From: Bursaphelenchus xylophilus
Taxonomy: Eukaryota; Nematoda; Chromadorea; Rhabditida; Aphelenchoididae
Direction of reading: 5' to 3'
DNA: 64,000 bases
Assembly: GCA_904066235.2 (NCBI GenBank)
Contig: CAJFCV020000002.1
Coordinates: forward strand, 10,850,001 to 10,914,000
In this document: in pieces, positions 21,855-32,143 of the stretch
How positions within the stretch are numbered: position 1 is the first letter of the stretch
Layout: each line of letters begins with the position of its first letter
Program-made: the position numbers and the translations under genes
Notes under the pieces: generated by a model
The model's input: the letters and a program-made list of their open reading frames with translations, nothing else
Told to the model about the DNA's origin: nothing
The model's database searches: none

Positions 21855-22385
21855 CTTGAAAAAAATGTGTCTTGGTCCCCCCTTACCATTTTTTTCGTAT
21901 TCCCAAATATTCTTTGAAGCTTACTCACTCATGATTACAATCTACACAGGTCGTGTAGATTGTAAATTTGAAGATTTTACGAAATTTCAAAATGATTTTT
22001 TTTTTGAAAAAATCGAAAATGTGCCTTGGTCCCCCCTTACGATTTTTTTCAGTTTTTCCAAAAATTCTTTCTGTCTTGAGTAAATTCTGAGCGATTGTTC
22101 CATAGGACGTGTAGATTAAAAATCAAAAAAATTTACGAAATTTGAAAAAAACTTTTTTTTGAAAAATTGAAAAAAATGTGCCTTGGTCCCCCCTTACCAT
22201 TTTTTGAGGTTTTCCAAAATTCTTTGAGGCTTCTCATGCCTTGCAGAAAAAACTTTCAGCGATTGTTATAGAGGACTTCTAACTTATAAATTTGAAAGTT
22301 TTGCAAAATTAAAAAAAAAATATTTTTAAATTTGAAAAAAATGTGCCTTGGTCCCCCCTTACCATTTTTTGAGGTTTTTCCAAAT
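21855..22385. repeat. Tandem GCCTTGGTCCCCCCTTA repeat, about 157 bp, four units
   Basis: GTGCCTTGGTCCCCCCTTAC (first unit GTGTCTTGG) appears near 21865, 22019, 22178 and 22341, each followed by an A/T-rich TTTTTT(C/G)AG stretch, CCAAA(T/A)(A/T)TTCTTT and a GTAAATTTGAA word. The same word forms a second cluster at 24520-25050, a third at 27435-27610 and a single copy at 47038. Confidence 0.7.
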
Positions 22386-22389
22386 TTTT

Positions 22390-23270
22390 TTTTATATTAC
22401 CCTTCTCACCCACCAACATAGCTCCCCACAAATTTGTACAACACTCGCACGAGCACTCCTATTAATACACAGACCATTCTTCCAGAATACTCCCTTTCTT
22501 TCGGCCGGTTTTTCATTCAAAATTTGCCGTTTTTTTGGCCAAAGCCGATAAAACACAAATCTTACCGTAGCCGCACAAACGTTGCTAATCTTTTTACTGT
22601 AATTGTATAGGAAGTCGCTTGTCGATTCCCACACTTTTTTCGGCCCCTTTATTAATTGAAATACGCAGGCTTTGGCGCAAAATCCACAAAAAGCCGCTTA
22701 TCGGGGCGCTTTGACAAGCCTAATAACGAGTTTTCGAAAGGTTTGACGCCTGTAGTGTCGAGTGAAGTCGGTGGCGACGTCAGAAATGTCAAGAAAATTT
22801 TGTAATGAGAAAATTGGAAATTTGAAAAAAAATTTTTGAAATTTTTTTTATTTTTGAAAATTATTTTTTCTATTTTTTATTTTTAGGATTTTTTTTTATT
22901 TTTATTTTTTACTTTTTTAATAGAAAATCTTAAATTTCAAAAAAAAAAAAAAAAAAATTTCAAAAAAAAAAATAAAAAAAAAAATATTTTTTACCATAAT
23001 CCCACCACGCAACACATTTACAAGCCTATATCAACTCAAACTTTGCTTTTCATCGCTCTCCCTTCCCGGCAAATCCGCTTATTTGAGAAGTTTTTGGATG
23101 GAAAATAGCGCCGAAAAACCTCTTGCGTCACAGCATACAGTAACTTCGGGTGGCCAGGAAGTTTGGGAGCAAACTTACAAACATGGCGACATTAAAAAAC
23201 AGGAAATTTCCCTAATTTTTTATATTTGCCTTTTTGTGGCTGTAAATCTGAGAAATTCAAAAATTGCTCA
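22390..23270. other. Spacer with long A/T tracts
   Basis: From 22800 to 22990 the sequence is almost purely A and T with homopolymer runs. The flanks contain no recognisable gene. Opposing frames around 22348-22634 are unsupported. Confidence 0.45.
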
Positions 23271-23720
23271 ATAACTCGGCTGTCGCTGACCATCATGGGT
23301 TCAAATTTTCAGAATTTTATATGTCAGCCATGTATAGCAATTGAGGTAAATTTGAAGGAGATCAGAGCGTATCAGTTTGAGTACTGATGTCATCAATTTT
23401 TTGCACAAAAGTATCAAAAAATGGCTTTTTCGGCGAAAAAATCGTTAAAAAACTGAGTCTTTTAGAAAGTACAGTGACTATAGCACCTTGTAAATATCAG
23501 ATGACTCCTTTATCTAACTAAAAAACTATTAAAAATCCCAAAAACAAAGTGAAACCTTAAAAAAATTGGAAATGTAGGAGTGCTCTTTGCACTGTGAATA
23601 TCTCGGCTGCCGTTGCAATGTATGAACTCAAATTTCCAGCAGTTTATGTATAGGCTACGTATAGTAAATGCGCGATATTTGGAGAGAACTAACGCTTTGC
23701 GTTGGGAGAGACTGATCTAA
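23268..23720. repeat. Diverged two-unit repeat (TATCTCGGCTG)
   Basis: AATAACTCGGCTGTCGCTGA at about 23270 and GAATATCTCGGCTGCCGTTG at about 23594 start two similar blocks, each with TCAAATTT(T/C)CAG, TATGT(A/C)(T/A)(A/G)GC, GTATAG(C/T)A and GAGA...TCA words. They are about 325 bp apart and diverged. Confidence 0.5.
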
Positions 23721-23784
23721 TCAATTTTTCCGCGCGGAACCCTCAAAAAATCCATTTTTTTCAAAAAAATCGTCGGAAAAACTG

Positions 23785-24145
23785 ACTTCATCAGACACTA
23801 GTAACCTTGAAGTCTTGTGAATGGTGGAGAAAGCTTTCTTGAAGTCCTCAGACTTCTAAAAATCTCAAAAAAAAATCATTTTTCCCCGGAAAAACTAAAA
23901 AAAATCAGTTTCTCCAAAAAAAATCGCTGAAAAACTTATTTCATCCGAAATTACAGTAACCTTGAGGTTTGAAAAATAATGGAGAACCTTTTTTTTAAGT
24001 CATCAGACTTTTAAAACTACCAAAAAAATCCGTGTTTTTCCAAAAAAAAGTTCAATAACTGACTCCATCAGAAATTACAGTAACCTAGAGGTCTTGAAAA
24101 TAGTGGAGAAGCCTTTTTTGAAGTCCTCAGACTTCTAAAACTCCC
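23785..24145. repeat. Tandem repeat, about 125 bp, three units
   Basis: Units share GAAATTACAGTAACC(T), GAGGTCTTGAAAATAGTGGA, GAAG(C)CTTTTTTGAAGTCCTC and AGACTTCTAAAA, with units beginning near 23800, 23950 and 24070. It is non-coding. Confidence 0.6.
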
Positions 24146-24149
24146 AAAA

Positions 24150-24515
24150 AATTAGACGAAACCTGGAAAAACTCGGCAATTCCCTGTCCCGACCCATTTT
24201 GTGCGCGGCCCCCAAAAAACGCCTGAAATTCGGCGCCGCTCGTCGCCGCGGAATGCCATGGCATTTGGCAGCGCTCGGACAAAACGAAAGGTGCGCAATC
24301 GTCGAAATTCGAAGGGTCTGCCGCTCTCCGCGTTTCGCGCGCCCTCTGCCCGAATTGGGAGGGAATTTCGGAAATGTTTTTTTGGTGAAACATATGGGAA
24401 TGGGATGAAGAACGAGGGAGGCTGCGGTGGGTTGGGTAAGATATGGTATTTGGGGCCGATCGAGCCGAGAAATGATGCAAGTGCAGGCTGGGTTTTGAGA
24501 GTGGTAAAAATTGAA
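24150..24515. other. GC-richer block, no recognised gene
   Basis: Five overlapping frames are open on both strands (minus 24127-24598, plus 24199-24569). They are Arg/Ala/Ser rich and no family is recognised. Simultaneous openness in several frames points to base composition rather than coding. Confidence 0.35.
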
Positions 24516-24517
24516 AA

Positions 24518-25050
24518 AAAAGTTGCCTTGGTCCCCCCTGACCAAACTTTTTTGGGAAAATTTTTTTGAATGAAAGTAGATTGTAAACTATTAACCATGT
24601 AAACTATTTACAATCACCTATGCTATAATATTTTCATGGTCAGGCGGTGAAATTGATATGTTAGAATTGCATGGAGAAAAAAATCCAAAAGTTGCCTTGG
24701 TCCCCCCTTACTATATAACTTTGAGGGAAAAATTTTTGTAATAGTGATAGATTAAGGCTTGTAGCATAGTTTACAATTCCTTGCACTTTAATTTTTTCAT
24801 GGCCAGAGGCTGAAATTTGCTAGGAGAAAAAAAATTTCCAAAAAAGTTGGCCTTGGTCCCCCCTTACCATATTTTTTGGGGAAAAATTTTGGGACGATAG
24901 TAGATTGTAAACTATGTATCCGAGTTTATAATTACCTATGCTATGATAATTATTTTCATGACCAGGCGCTGAATGTTTTACGTTGAAATCGCCAGGAGAA
25001 AAAAATTCAAAAAAGTTGCCTTGGTCCCCCCTTATCATTTTTTTTGAGAA
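24518..25050. repeat. Tandem TTGCCTTGGTCCCCCC repeat, about 165 bp, four units
   Basis: The core falls near 24522, 24692, 24848 and 25017. Units share TAGATTGTAAACTAT, ACAATCACCTATGCTATAAT, TTTTCATGGTCAGG and GAGAAAAAAA words. The variant CCCCCCTGACC/CCCCCCTTACC distinguishes units. It continues the family at 21855 and 27435. Confidence 0.7.
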
Positions 25051-25054
25051 ATTT

Positions 25055-26635
25055 TTATCATCAAATTTCTCTCTGAAAATGACTCGAATGTAAAATACGC
25101 TTGATCAAAAATTGGTTGGCTTTTTTTTAGAATGTTTTGAAGTGCACGATGCAGGTGCATCTTCAAAGCCAAAAAAAATCTCTGGAAATCCTAGGTCAAG
25201 TGCAATAAAATGCCGATTTTTTTATTTCAAAGTAATCCTATCGCTCCGAAATTTTCTGCCAATGTTCTCAAGACGCCATACTCTTACTGAATGCTAAACG
25301 CAATAATAAGATTTTGAAAAAGATGAAAAAAATCAAAAGTATGAAAAAATTAGGATTTTTGAGAAGCCCTGATGAAAACTTGTGAATTTCGTTAAAATAC
25401 TCTTGGTAATTGATGCAAATTTTGATACAGTATAACTTGTTTAGTGCTGTGCTTCAATATTACAGAGAAAAATGACAAAAAAATTTGAGAATTTTACTTG
25501 AAATCGAGGTTTTTTGGAAAAATGTCAACGTAATTAGAACTTTTCAATCAACTCGTATTTTACCTATAAAATAAGCCGACCCAGTTATTCTAAAATACAA
25601 TAGACTCTTTTTAGATGACTTTGCATATCATCGCTTACAAAATTTCATAGCAATTTTTACCGATTTATCATTTTGAAGTCCAAAAACCCCTCAAAAATCA
25701 GATTTTCAATCAAAAATTATTTAAAAAAAGTCTCCCTTTCATCTAATTCCGTCTCTCCATCCCAAATTAACGCTCCTTCTTTCTCTAGCCACCCCACTTT
25801 TTCTCCACACTCCCTTCATTTCCCTAGATTACCCAACTTTTTGCCAATAAAATGCCGTTCTCCCCGCTTTTTTCGCCGAATGCCGCGGCATTTTTTTTGA
25901 GAATTTTTTTTTACTCTGTTGAATCACTTTAGCCCTCAGTTTTATAACGCTGTGAAAAAAAAAAAAAAAAATTTTTTTGATTTTTTTCGAAAAAGGCGGA
26001 GTCGTATTTTAGCGATTTTTTTAATTTAAATGCGAAAAAAAACTTGGAAAAACCCTCTCAAAATGAGAGAGGATACTTCCGAGTTGTTTGTGAGGCATTA
26101 ACGAGCCTTCGCGAAGATTGGCTGATTACGGTAGGGCCTTTCCGGAAAAGGAGAGAAAAAACGGCGTCTTTTTGCGAAAACTCTCAAGTTTTAGGGGGAA
26201 TAGCGAAAAAAATTGAAATTATTTTTGTTTGTAATAACTTGTAAGCTCAGATAGAGCACTGTGAAAACACATTTCACCATTTTTATTTTGCTAAAATACG
26301 ATTTTTTGAGCATTTTTGCGGAAGGGTAGGGATAAGACGGGACTTTTTCAAAAAATCTCAAATTTCAGAGGAAATTCAAAAAAAGTTGGGTTTTTTTTGG
26401 TTACTATTTCTTGTTAGTCATCACAAAGTAATTTAAAAATAGTTTTTTGACAATTTTATTTTTTCTAAAATACGATTTCCCCTATTTTTCATGAAAAAAT
26501 TACTTTCAATTTTTGACCCAAATTACAGTAAGATTTCGAAAAAAATCTGTTTCGATACCTTTACAAGGTCTGTAGAATATTTCAAGTCAATAAAAATTAC
26601 CGGTCACTACTGTAAAATTGAGTGAAATCCATTTT
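25055..26635. other. AT-rich spacer, no gene seen
   Basis: This is anonymous AT-rich DNA with GTAAAATACG words. The frame at 25673-25900 is low-complexity Ser/Pro/Phe. No inverted repeat or RNA gene is seen. Confidence 0.4.
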
Positions 26636-26706
26636 ATTAACCTTGCATCAGCCGGGATTCGAACCCGCGCCAAATCAAACCGTCGCTTAACTTGCCAGAT
26701 CGGACA
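26610..26706 (-). repeat. 5S/tRNA chimeric module, isolated copy (minus)
   Basis: On the minus strand 26705-26645 reads GTCCGATCTGGCAAGTTAAG, then CGACGG, then GGCGCGGGTTCGAATCCC, GGCTGATGC. The tail AAGGTTAATAAAATGG and a following ACAGTAG match other copies. The conserved upstream 140 bp of the long copies is absent, so the module can move or survive on its own. The T stem and B box are intact. Confidence 0.65.
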
Positions 26707-26709
26707 AAC

Positions 26710-27105
26710 ATCAAATGGGTCGACAAAAAGTGTCATATTTTGCCCTTGTCTTGGCTGAAATATTGAAAAAATTGTAAAATACGTCGTCGGTGAGCAAGAC
26801 TTTCAAAATGGAATTGGTGGTTGGTCTGAAAAAAATTTTAATTAGTTGATTTTTAATGAAAATATAGAACAATGGTGGGAAAAAACGCGAAAATTCTAAA
26901 ATACGATTGGCTAAAAAGGCAAAGAATATAATAAAATGGTTGCCTGGACTATGTTAAAGTTTGAAAAATACAAAAATTCCAGAATATTCAAAAAAAAAAT
27001 AAATAAAAAAATAACAAAGATCTAGTTAGAAAAAATGGTTAATGTAAAATACGTTGAAATCAGTGAGGTGTATCAAAAAAAAAAATGGCGTGCTTTAATG
27101 ATTTT
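26710..27105. other. AT-rich spacer, no gene seen
   Basis: Repeated GTAAAATACG/CTAAAATACG words lie in low-complexity DNA; nothing else was found. Confidence 0.4.
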
Positions 27106-27107
27106 TG

Positions 27108-27330
27108 CTACTCGCACTGTGAAGAAAATAAAAGTTCACTTTGCACTGTGCAATTCCCTGTTTTTGCAATGGGATTTATCGGGCTGTCGCTCGCACCCTT
27201 TTTCGCACAGTGCAAACGCCAAAAATCGGTCCGGAGACTGTTTGGACGGACTAATAGCGTTTTCATAAAGTGCGTAGACTCTTTTTCGCAGCACACAGTG
27301 AATTTTTACACTTTTTGCGTTGTGTGCAAT
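27108..27330. mobile_element. Family B MITE joined to a family C end
   Basis: 27108-27266 resembles the family B elements at 13056 and 55652 (GTTCACTTTGCACTGTGCAA, CTGTCGCTCGCACC, GCACAGTGCAAACGCC, GGACGGACTAATAG). From 27270 it changes to the AAGTGCGTAGACT, TTTTCGCAGCACACAGTG sequence seen in the family C element at 55981. Two related elements appear fused or one inserted into the other. The two plus frames and two minus frames over the region are shadows. Confidence 0.5.
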
Positions 27331-27354
27331 CTGTCGCGCATTTAGAATGACAGT

Positions 27355-27665
27355 ATATTGTAAACTATTCACCATAATTTACAATCACCTATGCTATAAT
27401 ATTTTTATGGCCAGGCGTTGAAATTGAAAAAATCAAAAAGTTGCCTTGGTCCCCCCTTACTATAACTTTGAGGGAAAAATTTTTGGGATAGTGATAGATT
27501 AAGGTTTGTAGCATAATTTACAATGCCTTGCGCTATAATTTTTTTCATGGTCAGAGGCTGAAATTTTCTAGGAGAAAAAATTTTCAAAAAAGTTGGCCTT
27601 GGTCCCCCCTGACCATATGTTTTTTGGGAAATTTTTTTTTTAATGATAGTAGATTGTAAACTATG
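27355..27665. repeat. CCTTGGTCCCCCC repeat, two units
   Basis: Two units of the 165-bp family described at 24518 (cores near 27443 and 27596) share TGTAAACTAT, ACAATCACCTATGCTATAAT and GCATAATTTACAATGCC words. Confidence 0.65.
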
Positions 27666-27669
27666 CTAA

Positions 27670-28835
27670 ATTGCGTTTAAAAAAATATTTTCAATTGCAC
27701 AGTGCAAGTTGTTTCGAAAAGGATCGCGTCGCGCAAAATCTCACTGTGCGGTGCAAAAAAACGCCGAAAAAACTGAAAAAGTCTACGCAATTTCTGAAAA
27801 AAATGTAAAAATATAGTACTCTTGTTAAAAGAGTCATAAAAAAAAGTTTCACAAAAAAAATTTCAAAAAATCTCATCCGCTAATTACAAAAAAAAATGAA
27901 ATTCGAATCCCCCTCTAAAAATTTCTCAAAAAAAGTTTCATTAACCCGAGTGTATAATTTGAAGAAAACGCGCCGCGAAAATTACTCATTTCCCTGTGTC
28001 GCTTTTGTTTTTGGAAGAGAAAAATGAATTATGCATCGGTGGAAAAAAAAGTTTTTTGAATTTTTGTACGAAAAGTGTTGGGAAACGGTTCGGGAAAAAC
28101 AAACGCTGTTTTCGGAGAAAAGTTTGCGAACTTTTATTCGAAACGGATTAAAATTTGGGGAAAAGAGGGAAAAATGAATTTTGAGATGAAAATAAACTAT
28201 TTTAAACTATTCTACTTTCAATAGGTTAAATAAAAATGAGCATAATTTGGGTAAAATTTTCGAGAAATTTGCATATTTTTGAATTTTTGCATAAATATTC
28301 AAATTTTTTGGACACTTACCGGCGTTTTTGAAACTTGGTGTAGCTAACAAAAAGTCGTCTTTCGGCACGCTGAACATACTGGTGAAGACCCCGTCTCGCT
28401 ACGACATCTGGTTCTCGAGTTATGACAAAACAAGTCATGTTACAGTAACCCAAAGCACAGTAAGATTTCGCAAAAAAGTTAACGGGAAAGTTTCTTAGAA
28501 TGGTACGTAGCAATAGTTTTCCAAGTTTAAAGAAAATTGAAGCAGTTTGATTTTTCGTGTAGCCAGGGCTCTCCAAGCTTAGAAAAAACGTGTTTTAAAG
28601 AAATCCCTGTTGGTTCAAAGAGCGTATTTTACCAAAGAGTTATCAAAATTGGATCTTTTAAGGGTTTGTACCTTCATATAAAAAAAAATGTATAAAAAAA
28701 AAATAAAAAATATAGCAAAAATTAGCTTCTTTTTTATACTAGGCCTTCCGGAAACCCGCCAAAAGGGGAATATTTGCTGAATTAAACTCGTATTTTACCA
28801 AAACTTATCAAAATTAGATCTTGTATAGTGCAAGA
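27670..28835. other. AT-rich spacer with one GCACAGTGCAA word
   Basis: TTGCACAGTGCAAGTTGTTT near 27696 and TCACTGTGCGGTGCAAAA near 27741 belong to the palindrome family that builds the 39-40.6 kb array. Otherwise anonymous. The minus frame 28316-28576 has no recognisable domain. Confidence 0.4.
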
Positions 28836-28842
28836 TAAAATT

Positions 28843-28902
28843 TCTCTTCACTTCAGCGACCCGATGGCTGAAGTGATTCATTATTTTCCCGACAGACTGA
28901 TT
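28843..28902. mobile_element. Partial MITE, CTGTCGGG family (right end)
   Basis: TTCACTTCAGCGACCCGATG and TTCATTATTTTCCCGACAGA with CTGAT correspond to the right half of the CTGTCGGG elements. The left half is missing. Confidence 0.65.
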
Positions 28903-28904
28903 TC

Positions 28905-29300
28905 CGTGGCAATTTTTTTGAAAAAAATATTAAAAGCAAAACAATTTCTTGGATTTAATTTTTGTCCCAAACATCTTTTCGAAAAAAAATTAAAAAAAAA
29001 TTGCATAAGGGAGTGCCGAAAATTTTGGGACACAAAAAAATTGCAAATGCCAAAAAACACACAAAAAAAAGAGAACAGAAAAAAATGGAAGGGGAGAGCG
29101 CGATGAATTGGCTGGAACTTAATCGGCGCTTTTGATCAGGAATTTTTTATTTTTATTTTTTTTTTGCGATTCCAAAAATGAATAAAAAATATTTGGAAGA
29201 TAAAAAAACTAAATTAAAAATCCAGAAAAATAATTGAAATTCAAAAAAAATGTTTTTCAAATCACCAGCGTATTTTACAATGGCAAAAAATGACATTTTT
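28905..29300. other. AT-rich spacer, no gene seen
   Basis: This is a Lys-rich open frame over A-rich DNA, with no recognisable product. Confidence 0.4.
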
Positions 29301-29304
29301 TTTT

Positions 29305-29600
29305 GTAATTTTTTGCCATGAAAAGTTTCATATCTATTTCTACCGTAGCGAGTAATGTTTCCACAAAAAATCAGTTTTTTCCACACAAAACTGGCAAAGA
29401 TATGGCCAAAAAATGATTTCTCTGTGTCGCTCTCCGCGTTTCGCGTACTCTCTCGGCGGCAAAGATCGTTCAATATCTCGGCTATTTATGTAAAAAGAGA
29501 GCTAAAATTCTCTGTAATTAATATGTGGCATATGCCAAAAGTGTGTGTAAAAATTGGAGAAAATTTTAGCGTCGGAGAACTTCCATTGAGAATAAAAATC
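29305..29600. repeat. GAGAGAGCACGC family repeat, inverted copy
   Basis: TTTCTACCGTAGCGAGTAAT, TCCACAAAAAATCAGTTTTT, GATATGGCCAAAAAATGATT, GCTCTCCGCGTTTCGCGTAC and TCTCTCGGCGGCAAAGATCG correspond to the family at 21320 and 47930. The right edge carries GCGTCGGAGAACTTCCATTG, a diverged form of the CTGAGCGTCGCACTTGG end. Confidence 0.6.
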
Positions 29601-29689
29601 CAAAAAAAAAGAACTTATTGAAGCTCCAAAAAAAATGTTATTCATTTTTTTGTAGTTTAACGACAAAAAAAAGTATTATTTTTTTGTTT

Positions 29690-29930
29690 TTATTCAAATT
29701 TTTTATAAAGTCGTATTTTACAAAAAAAAATTTTTTTAGTTTTTTTAGTTTCGTATTTAACAAAAAATTTCTATTTTTTTTGATTTTTTTTTAATTTTTT
29801 TTTTGCAAAAAAAATCTATTTTTTGATTTTTAGACTTTTTTAGGTTCGTATTTTACAAAAAAAATTTTTATTTTAAAAAATTTTTTTAGTTTTTTTAGTT
29901 TCGTATTTTACAAAAAATTTTTTTTTAAAA
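29690..29930. repeat. Low-complexity repeat TTTCGTATTTTACAAAAAA
   Basis: Four A/T-rich units contain (T)TTCGTATTTTACAAAAAA or close variants near 29708, 29750, 29847 and 29900. It is simple-sequence DNA without coding content. Confidence 0.55.
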
Positions 29931-29939
29931 ATATTACAC

Positions 29940-30465
29940 AATCTACCAAGAAAATAAAACACCAATTTCCCCTCTGATTTCTCCAATTTCCAAAAAAATA
30001 ATAACGAAAAAACGAGCCAATTTTCGAGTGGACTGTGCACTTTTTTTCTTTATTAATTTTTCCCCCCCCACTTCGACCCCCAATTACGGACGAAATTGGC
30101 ACAAAAAATGGTCCGAATTACGAGCAGATCTTCTTTTTGCGCGGTTCAAGGGTCAATCGGCGAAAGAGCGGGGCGAAGTGAGAGAGTGGCGAGTTGAAGA
30201 AAAAAAGATAAAGGGAAATTGAGAGAGTGGGGAGGGCGAAATTATGAATAATTTGCAAAATGAAGGTCATTGGGGCTGGAGATGGGGAAATTTGAGGTGG
30301 AAATTGCTATTTTTATCTCGATTTTAGGTATATATCAGCTTGTCGGGAAAATAATGAGCACTGAAAAATCCTCAAGAGGCGATTATCCGAAATTTTAGCT
30401 TATGCTTTCCAAAGGCATAAGCTAAAATTCAACAATCTTTTCAGACCAAAGACTATAAAAAATTA
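29940..30465. other. AT-rich spacer, no gene seen
   Basis: No gene or repeat was recognised apart from a GCTTATGCTTTCC/GGCATAAGC palindrome near 30399-30426. Confidence 0.4.
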
Positions 30466-30470
30466 AGCTA

Positions 30471-30627
30471 TCAGTCTGTCGGGAAAATAATGAGCACTCT
30501 GTCGCATCGAAAATCACATCGCCGCCAAGAAAATGAGTTGTGTCGCGACAAAATCAAAATGCTTTTCCACTTCAGCAACGAGGATTGGCCCAGCGAAATT
30601 GTGCTCATTATTTTCCCGACAGATTGA
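30471..30627. mobile_element. MITE, CTGTCGGG family, intact copy
   Basis: The element is flanked by TA on both sides (30469-30470 and 30628-30629). Terminal inverted repeats are TCAGTCTGTCGGGAAAATAA and its complement TTATTTTCCCGACAGATTGA. The 157-bp interior contains CATCGCCGCCAAGAAAATGA and GCGACAAAATCAAAATGCTT and has no coding capacity. TA duplication and size fit a non-autonomous Tc1/mariner-type element. Confidence 0.8.
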
Positions 30628-30639
30628 TATTTTGTCAAA

Positions 30640-31260
30640 TTTGTTGCGCTAAGCAATCACTCTTGTCTCGGACTAAAGAGCAATCACATTTTTCAATTTT
30701 TTTCTTCCGTTTTCTCTTACAAGTGTTAGTCGCACGACGACAAGTGAAATTTGCGGTGCACGCGGAATTTTTCGCAGTTTGCTGATTGGTTATCGAGCAA
30801 AGCCACTTTCGTGAAGCTGACCGAAAAGATGTCAGGACCTTTTGGCCCGCATGGCACACTGTGTTCGGCTACAAGAAATAGCGGAACAGAAGTTATCTTT
30901 TAAACATATAAAGCTGAACCTTCGAAATTGCTCGTTATGTTTTGTTGTTGGAGAAAAATCTCCATGTAAGGGAGAATATCAAGACATCAAAGGAGAGCAA
31001 AAAATGAGAAAAAAGTCTTATTTTTTAAACTCATATTATGTCATGAAACTTCTTCAGAGGATTCCGACTTTTTCTTCCCGGAGAGCGGTCGGTTTTTCCT
31101 GTCCACCTATGCCGTTGCGGGCACAAAGGGCTTCGCCTGCGACAGTAGCTGTTCATCCAAATGGATTTCAAGTTCCTACTGTCAATGTCGGATCAATCCA
31201 AAACGAGGGAAAATTGGAGCAATTCAAGAAATTGTTGGAAACGGAAGCGATCAGTATGAA
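30640..31260. other. Possible captured coding fragment, unrecognised
   Basis: A plus frame is open from 30842 to the LINE tail at 31384. In 31060-31265 two plus frames read as plausible protein. One is the long frame (with ...PTVNVGSIQNEGKLEQ). The other is offset, contains CDSSCSSKWISSSYCQCR with four clustered cysteines, and has codon choice resembling Caenorhabditis genes (GGA, CCA, third-position C). The segment begins after a CTTCTTCAG acceptor-like site at 31054-31062, and a good donor-like site (CAT/GTAAGG) lies at 30965-30966, but the phases do not join into an open frame. I recognise no family. It may be part of a LINE open frame or a gene fragment. Confidence 0.25.
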
Positions 31261-31261
31261 T

Positions 31262-31440
31262 TCGACATCCCCTTATACACGACCGTTTGGGCGCTTCAGG
31301 ATGGAATGGATCGACGATGCTGGCCAGAATCATGGCCTCCGATGGAGCGATCCTACCCTGACCGGGCAATGGAAACCATTATGATTCACTCCATGACTTT
31401 TTGCATGTGATTAGTGTAAATAAATTGAAATTGAACTTCT
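31262..31440 (+). pseudogene. LINE (non-LTR) 3' end remnant
   Basis: The frame reading RPFGRFRMEWIDDAGQNHG resembles the basic C-terminal tail of nematode LINE reverse transcriptases (RPLGRPRTRWEDD in the remnant at 51636). After the stop, TGATTAGTGTAAATAAATTG with an AAATTGAA-type end matches the 3' end of that second remnant (TGATTAGCGGAAATAAATTA). The terminal AAATTGA-type repeat is typical of 3' tails of non-LTR elements. The protein beyond this tail is not recognisable upstream, so the copy is heavily 5'-truncated or decayed. Confidence 0.45.
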
Positions 31441-32142
31441 TCAGAATTAAAAAAAAATCAAAAAATTTGCTATATTTTTTTTCATTTTTTTTGTTTTTCT
31501 CAAAATTCCACAGATTTTTCCTTCCAAATCCAAAAAACAGAGAACAAAATGTATCAAACACCCACACCGGAACATTACATCTCACCTTTTTTTTGGGGCT
31601 AATCGAACATTACACATCGTCGGTCCCATGTATAACGCGCGATAAAACAAATTCCGAAAAAAAGTTATTTTTTCGACTCGAATTTCAACGAAATTGACTG
31701 TAACAAAACTTTTCCGTTCGTAAACAAAACTTGACAATGTTGGGTCTTAAAAAGTGGCTAAAAATACGCGGCAAATTGACTGGAATTTCGATATCAAAAA
31801 AATGGGGAGGAATATCAAAAAAATGGTCGTTTTGAAAAATAGAAAAAATAAAAAAAAAGTTTGTTTTGTGATGAAAGCAAGTAAAATCGGTGTTAAAAAC
31901 AATCAAAATAACAAGTAATAAACTGGCTACTAAACAAAATTAAAATTTTTTTCAGTTTCAGAGCATATAAAAAAATTTTGGGTCCCACCACGAAAACATG
32001 ATTTGGTTTAAAATTCGTTTATTTTGCTTCTGATGAATGCCATAGTGTTCTACTAAACCATTAGAACACTACTTTTCCTAAAATCGCCTCAGGCCAAATG
32101 GAAAAAGTTGATTTTTTGGTCGAAAAAAGTCAAAAAAACATT
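31440..32142. other. AT-rich spacer, no gene seen
   Basis: It contains one GGGTCCCACCACGAAAAC word at 31980, a member of the family concentrated at 35.5-38.5 kb. No gene. Confidence 0.45.
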
Positions 32143-32143
32143 A

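Noticed and set aside
24127..24598. Overlapping frames of 117-148 codons on minus and 122 on plus
   Set aside because: Simultaneous openness on both strands in a GC-richer block points to composition; no frame has a recognised domain.
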